Shown: one piece after another, positions 61,707-64,000 of the stretch
How positions within the stretch are numbered: position 1 is the stretch's first letter
Layout of the letters: each line of letters starts with the position of its first letter
NCBI GenBank assembly: GCA_963735005.1
Contig: CAVTJA010000007.1
Location: 124,001 to 188,000 of the forward strand
Direction of reading: 5' to 3'
Source of the DNA: WTKG01 sp963735005
GTDB taxonomy: Bacteria; Actinomycetota; Actinomycetes; Actinomycetales; Demequinaceae
DNA length: 64,000 nucleotides
Position numbers and translations under genes: made by a program
The notes under the pieces: generated by a model
Told to the model about the DNA's origin: nothing
The model's database searches: none
The model's input: only the letters and a program-made list of their open reading frames with translations

Positions 61707-62366
61707 ATGCACATCCTCACTCAGGCCATAGAGCCGACGGTCGTCGTCGGCTCGTACGCCGCGAGCGCCGCGGCGCTCGCCAACGTCGCCTCGCGCGCAC
61801 GGCCGCACGTCTCGCCGGCGCGCGTCGGCACTGTCGCCGCGCTCGCGGGTGGAATCCTCGTGGCGCAGGCAGCCAACTTCCCGGTACCTGGCGGTACCGC
61901 GCACGTGCTTGGGGTCGGGATCGCGGTGGCGCTCGTTGGCCCGCGGGTGACCGCGGTGCTGATGGCGGGCATTCTCGCGATACAGGCGCTCGTGTTGGGC
62001 GACGGCTCGTTCGAGGCGCTCGGGCTGAACGTCATCAACATGGCCCTGGTGGCCGTGGGTGCGGCGTGGCTCGCGCATCGTGCCGTCACGCTCGCCAGCA
62101 CCAGCCTCGCCGCGTCGCACCGCAAGGTCGTGGCCGCGTGCGCCGCCGGGTGGGCCGCTCTCGCCGCGGGCCAGCTGGGTGTGGCCGTCGAGTCCATGCT
62201 TGGGTGGGCGTCCGCCCCTGCCGACCTGGTCTCGACGATCGAGGGCCACGGGCTGACAGTCGCGGCGGAGCTGCTCGTCACCGCCGCCGTCTTTGCGGCC
62301 GTCGGCGCCATCGCGGGCCGGCGTTCGGTCTCGAGCAAGGAGCACGTACTCGTCGACGCGTCGTAG
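61707..62366 (+). CDS. CbiM/NikM-type nickel or cobalt uptake protein
   Basis: A 219-aa membrane protein of the CbiM family, the substrate-binding (S) component of energy-coupling-factor metal importers. It begins MHILTQAIEP, keeping the Met-His N-terminus that binds the metal. The later motifs are NFPVPGGTAHVLGVGIAVAL, LVGPRVTAVLMAGILAIQAL and LGDGSFEALGLNVINMA. About six hydrophobic segments are seen. No CbiN, CbiQ or CbiO partner is nearby. Its place at the end of a NiFe hydrogenase operon suggests nickel. AAGGAG lies upstream of the ATG. Confidence 0.85.
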   Translation: MHILTQAIEPTVVVGSYAASAAALANVASRARPHVSPARVGTVAALAGGILVAQAANFPVPGGTAHVLGVGIAVALVGPRVTAVLMAGILAIQALVLGDGSFEALGLNVINMALVAVGAAWLAHRAVTLASTSLAASHRKVVAACAAGWAALAAGQLGVAVESMLGWASAPADLVSTIEGHGLTVAAELLVTAAVFAAVGAIAGRRSVSSKEHVLVDAS

Positions 62367-62435
62367 CGGCCGCCCCAACCGCGGAGGCGTCACACTCGCT
62401 GTAGTGGTGTGGACCCGACGTGGAAAGGCGGCGAT

Positions 62436-63926
62436 GTGACACCGCAGAGATGGTGGCGGAGCAAGCGCACCTTGCTCGGAGGCGCCGGCACGCTCGTCCT
62501 TATGGCTGTCGCCGTGTTGGTGCTTGTGACGTCGTCGATCGCGCCTCCCGCGGCCAAGCCCACGTCCGCGCAGCCCGAGCCCGTTGATCCGACCACGACG
62601 AAGCCTCAGGCGCAACCCACCACGCATCGGCCGCGGCCGACGTTCGACCACGCCGACCTCACCGGCTACTTCGACGACGGTATCGCCGCCGACGAGTACC
62701 CTCCCGAATCTCCCTGGCGCGGCAGCGGCTATCCCGCCGCCCGCGTGATTGAGGATTGGGTGTGGGACCGCGTGGGGCCGAACTGGGCGGTGGTCCTATA
62801 CAACGCCGACGGCGACGAGGGCCCAGATGTGATTCCCACCCTCTACCTCGTGAGCCCCGAGGGCGTGCACTTCCTCCTAGACGACGTCGATGAGCTGAGC
62901 AGAAACAATCCCGGCGTCGCGGCCGCGAGACGGCAGACGGTGGTGGCGCTGTGGCGCGAGGCCGCCGGCGAGGTCGTGTTGTCGTCCTCGTCGCGCGAGT
63001 TCGACCAGATCGCCGCGGCTGTTGTCGACGTGCGCGCGGATGAGGCAAAGATTCCCGAGGCCGCGCCAGGCTCGCTTCCCGACGACGGCTGCGCTACGGC
63101 CCGCGCCATGCGACCGATCGCCGGTGGCGCCGCGGGGCGCGAGCTGTGGGGAGTGGCGCCCTGCGGACGTACGGGCGGGGGTGTCGACGATAGCGGCAAC
63201 TACTGGTGGGGAGAGTTCGACACCTACGTCGTCTGGGACCCGCATACCGGCTGGGTCAAGCCGCCCGGCGCGCTTCAAGGCGTCGTCATGGAGCGCTGGC
63301 ATGGGGCGCGCAGTGTTTCGGGTTCTAGTGTGGCAATCGAACGATCACTCAGCGACTGGCCCCGCGTCCTTGTCTACGATCTCGACTCCAACACCACGAC
63401 GACCGTCGACCCGCCTGCCGCCGACAAGATGCACGTGTTCGGCTGGTTCGAGGGGTGGGTCGCGCCCGGCGTGTTGGGCTACGGCACTGACAATTGGGGC
63501 CCGGAGCCTCCAGCGTGCTTTGACGTGCCGGTGGCCCCCGCGCGGCAGGTGGAGGCCCGTGAGCAATGTCCGTACGTGGGGGAAGCGTATGCGCAGGGGC
63601 GCGACTGGCACCCCAACGGCTGGCCCATCACGTTGGTCTCGGATCGTCAGGACAAACGCGTCTACGAGGTCGACATGACGGTCGGGGGCAAGAACGTCGT
63701 GGTGGCGTCCCAGACGGATGGGCTGCTGCGGAGCGGCCACGAGGTTACGGGGCTGACGGAGCTCGCGCCTGGCGTTTACCGCGTCACGCTGTCGGGTGGC
63801 GTGATCATCAACCTCGACACCGTGACGGGTGAATCAGTCGTCATGGTGTCCGCGCGGGATTCTCACGGCGGCGTCGGACTTGCGGACACTTATGTGCTCT
63901 ACGGCGAAGCGTCGAGCGTGCCATGA
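62436..63926 (+). CDS. membrane-anchored extracellular protein of unknown function
   Basis: A protein of 496 aa with an N-terminal anchor (RTLLGGAGTLVLMAVAVLVL after a basic start), a Pro/Thr-rich spacer, and a long extracellular region of beta character (NWAVVLYNADGDEGPDVIPT; VHFLLDDVDELSRNNPGVAA; TTTTVDPPAADKMHVFGWFE; YRVTLSGGVIINLDTVTGES). This repeated-strand pattern suggests a beta-propeller. No family is recognised. GTG 62436 with AAAGG seven bases upstream is preferred over GTG 62409. Its TGA overlaps the start of the next gene (ATGA). Confidence 0.68.
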   Translation: MTPQRWWRSKRTLLGGAGTLVLMAVAVLVLVTSSIAPPAAKPTSAQPEPVDPTTTKPQAQPTTHRPRPTFDHADLTGYFDDGIAADEYPPESPWRGSGYPAARVIEDWVWDRVGPNWAVVLYNADGDEGPDVIPTLYLVSPEGVHFLLDDVDELSRNNPGVAAARRQTVVALWREAAGEVVLSSSSREFDQIAAAVVDVRADEAKIPEAAPGSLPDDGCATARAMRPIAGGAAGRELWGVAPCGRTGGGVDDSGNYWWGEFDTYVVWDPHTGWVKPPGALQGVVMERWHGARSVSGSSVAIERSLSDWPRVLVYDLDSNTTTTVDPPAADKMHVFGWFEGWVAPGVLGYGTDNWGPEPPACFDVPVAPARQVEAREQCPYVGEAYAQGRDWHPNGWPITLVSDRQDKRVYEVDMTVGGKNVVVASQTDGLLRSGHEVTGLTELAPGVYRVTLSGGVIINLDTVTGESVVMVSARDSHGGVGLADTYVLYGEASSVP

Positions 63927-64000
63927 GCGAGTACTTGAGATTGACGAGGTGGGCGCGCGCCCACATGGGCGTGATGGCAATGACCGTCGCGGCGCTCGCG
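63923..64000 (+). CDS. partial gene, N-terminus only
   Basis: ATG 63923 overlaps the previous stop (ATGA). The 26 visible codons read MSEYLRLTRWARAHMGVMAM then TVAALA, a basic start followed by a hydrophobic stretch (membrane anchor or signal). It is cut by the window edge. No family can be given. Confidence 0.5.
   Translation, partial: MSEYLRLTRWARAHMGVMAMTVAALA

Overview
The window is high-GC DNA from an actinobacterium, most likely of the order Micrococcales. The evidence is a complete gene block that in actinobacteria lies close to the chromosomal origin (cyclophilin, rhomboid, crgA, class E sortase, pabA/trpG, pknB, a pknA-like kinase, pbpA, ftsW/rodA, pstP, fhaB, fhaA, tRNA-Leu), a heterodimeric C50-carotenoid pathway (crtE-B-I-Ye-Yf-Eb), frequent GTG starts and ATGA/GTGA stop-start overlaps, and many start codons with a -10-like hexamer only 6-7 nt upstream, the pattern of leaderless mRNAs. 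I cannot name the genus securely; Demequinaceae or Cellulomonadaceae-like relatives would fit.

Layout. 1-1.2 kb: a membrane-protein start running off the left edge, coupled to a 3' remnant of an EAL (c-di-GMP phosphodiesterase) gene, then a terminator and an alanine-rich membrane protein. 1.2-4.7 kb: cyclophilin, rhomboid protease, CrgA, sortase E, a small membrane peptide, PabA/TrpG. 4.6-9.7 kb: carotenoid operon on the minus strand. 9.7-18 kb: minus-strand cell-wall growth and Ser/Thr phosphorylation operon fhaA-fhaB-pstP-ftsW-pbpA-pknA-like-pknB. 18-20 kb: tRNA-Leu(CAG), a membrane protein, a GT2 glycosyltransferase and a 58-aa YegP-like protein. 20-25 kb: glycine cleavage genes gcvP-gcvT-gcvH and a Nudix hydrolase. 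25-38.3 kb: a mixed metabolic region (lipoprotein, Tag glycosylase, LtrA, MetF, sulfotransferase-like protein, a multiply frameshifted gene, OsmC, MetE, VOC protein, MFS exporter, lipoprotein, GNAT, aldo/keto reductase). 38.3-45.3 kb: a giant DUF11-repeat surface protein of about 2,340 residues ending in an LAATG sortase signal, broken by three frameshifts. 45.4-54.5 kb: a KhtTU-like K+/H+ antiporter pair (antiporter frameshifted once), three aminoglycoside-phosphotransferase-fold proteins that have all lost the catalytic Asp, two related exported proteins, GNAT, a DUF937/YidB protein with internal repeats, and an ATP-grasp protein. 54.6-62.4 kb: a plus-strand operon for a bidirectional group 3b-type [NiFe] hydrogenase (sulfhydrogenase beta, a Crp-like domain protein, gamma, delta, alpha), its maturation protease and HypC, then an EamA transporter, a conserved uncharacterised protein (DUF6390-like) and a CbiM-type nickel/cobalt uptake component. 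62.4-64 kb: an anchored protein of unknown function and the start of another gene.

How the parts work together. The first 18 kb is the peptidoglycan-elongation/phosphosignalling module and a pigment pathway. Sortase E near the left end has a candidate substrate in the giant LAATG protein 35 kb away. The hydrogenase operon brings together catalytic subunits, large-subunit processing and nickel entry; the other maturation genes (hypA, B, D, E, F) are not in the window. Every interval of more than 300 bases is covered by a gene or pseudogene. Nine frameshifts fall in only three loci (30.1-31.3, 41.1-43.4 and 45.9 kb), so sequence error must be separated from real gene decay there.
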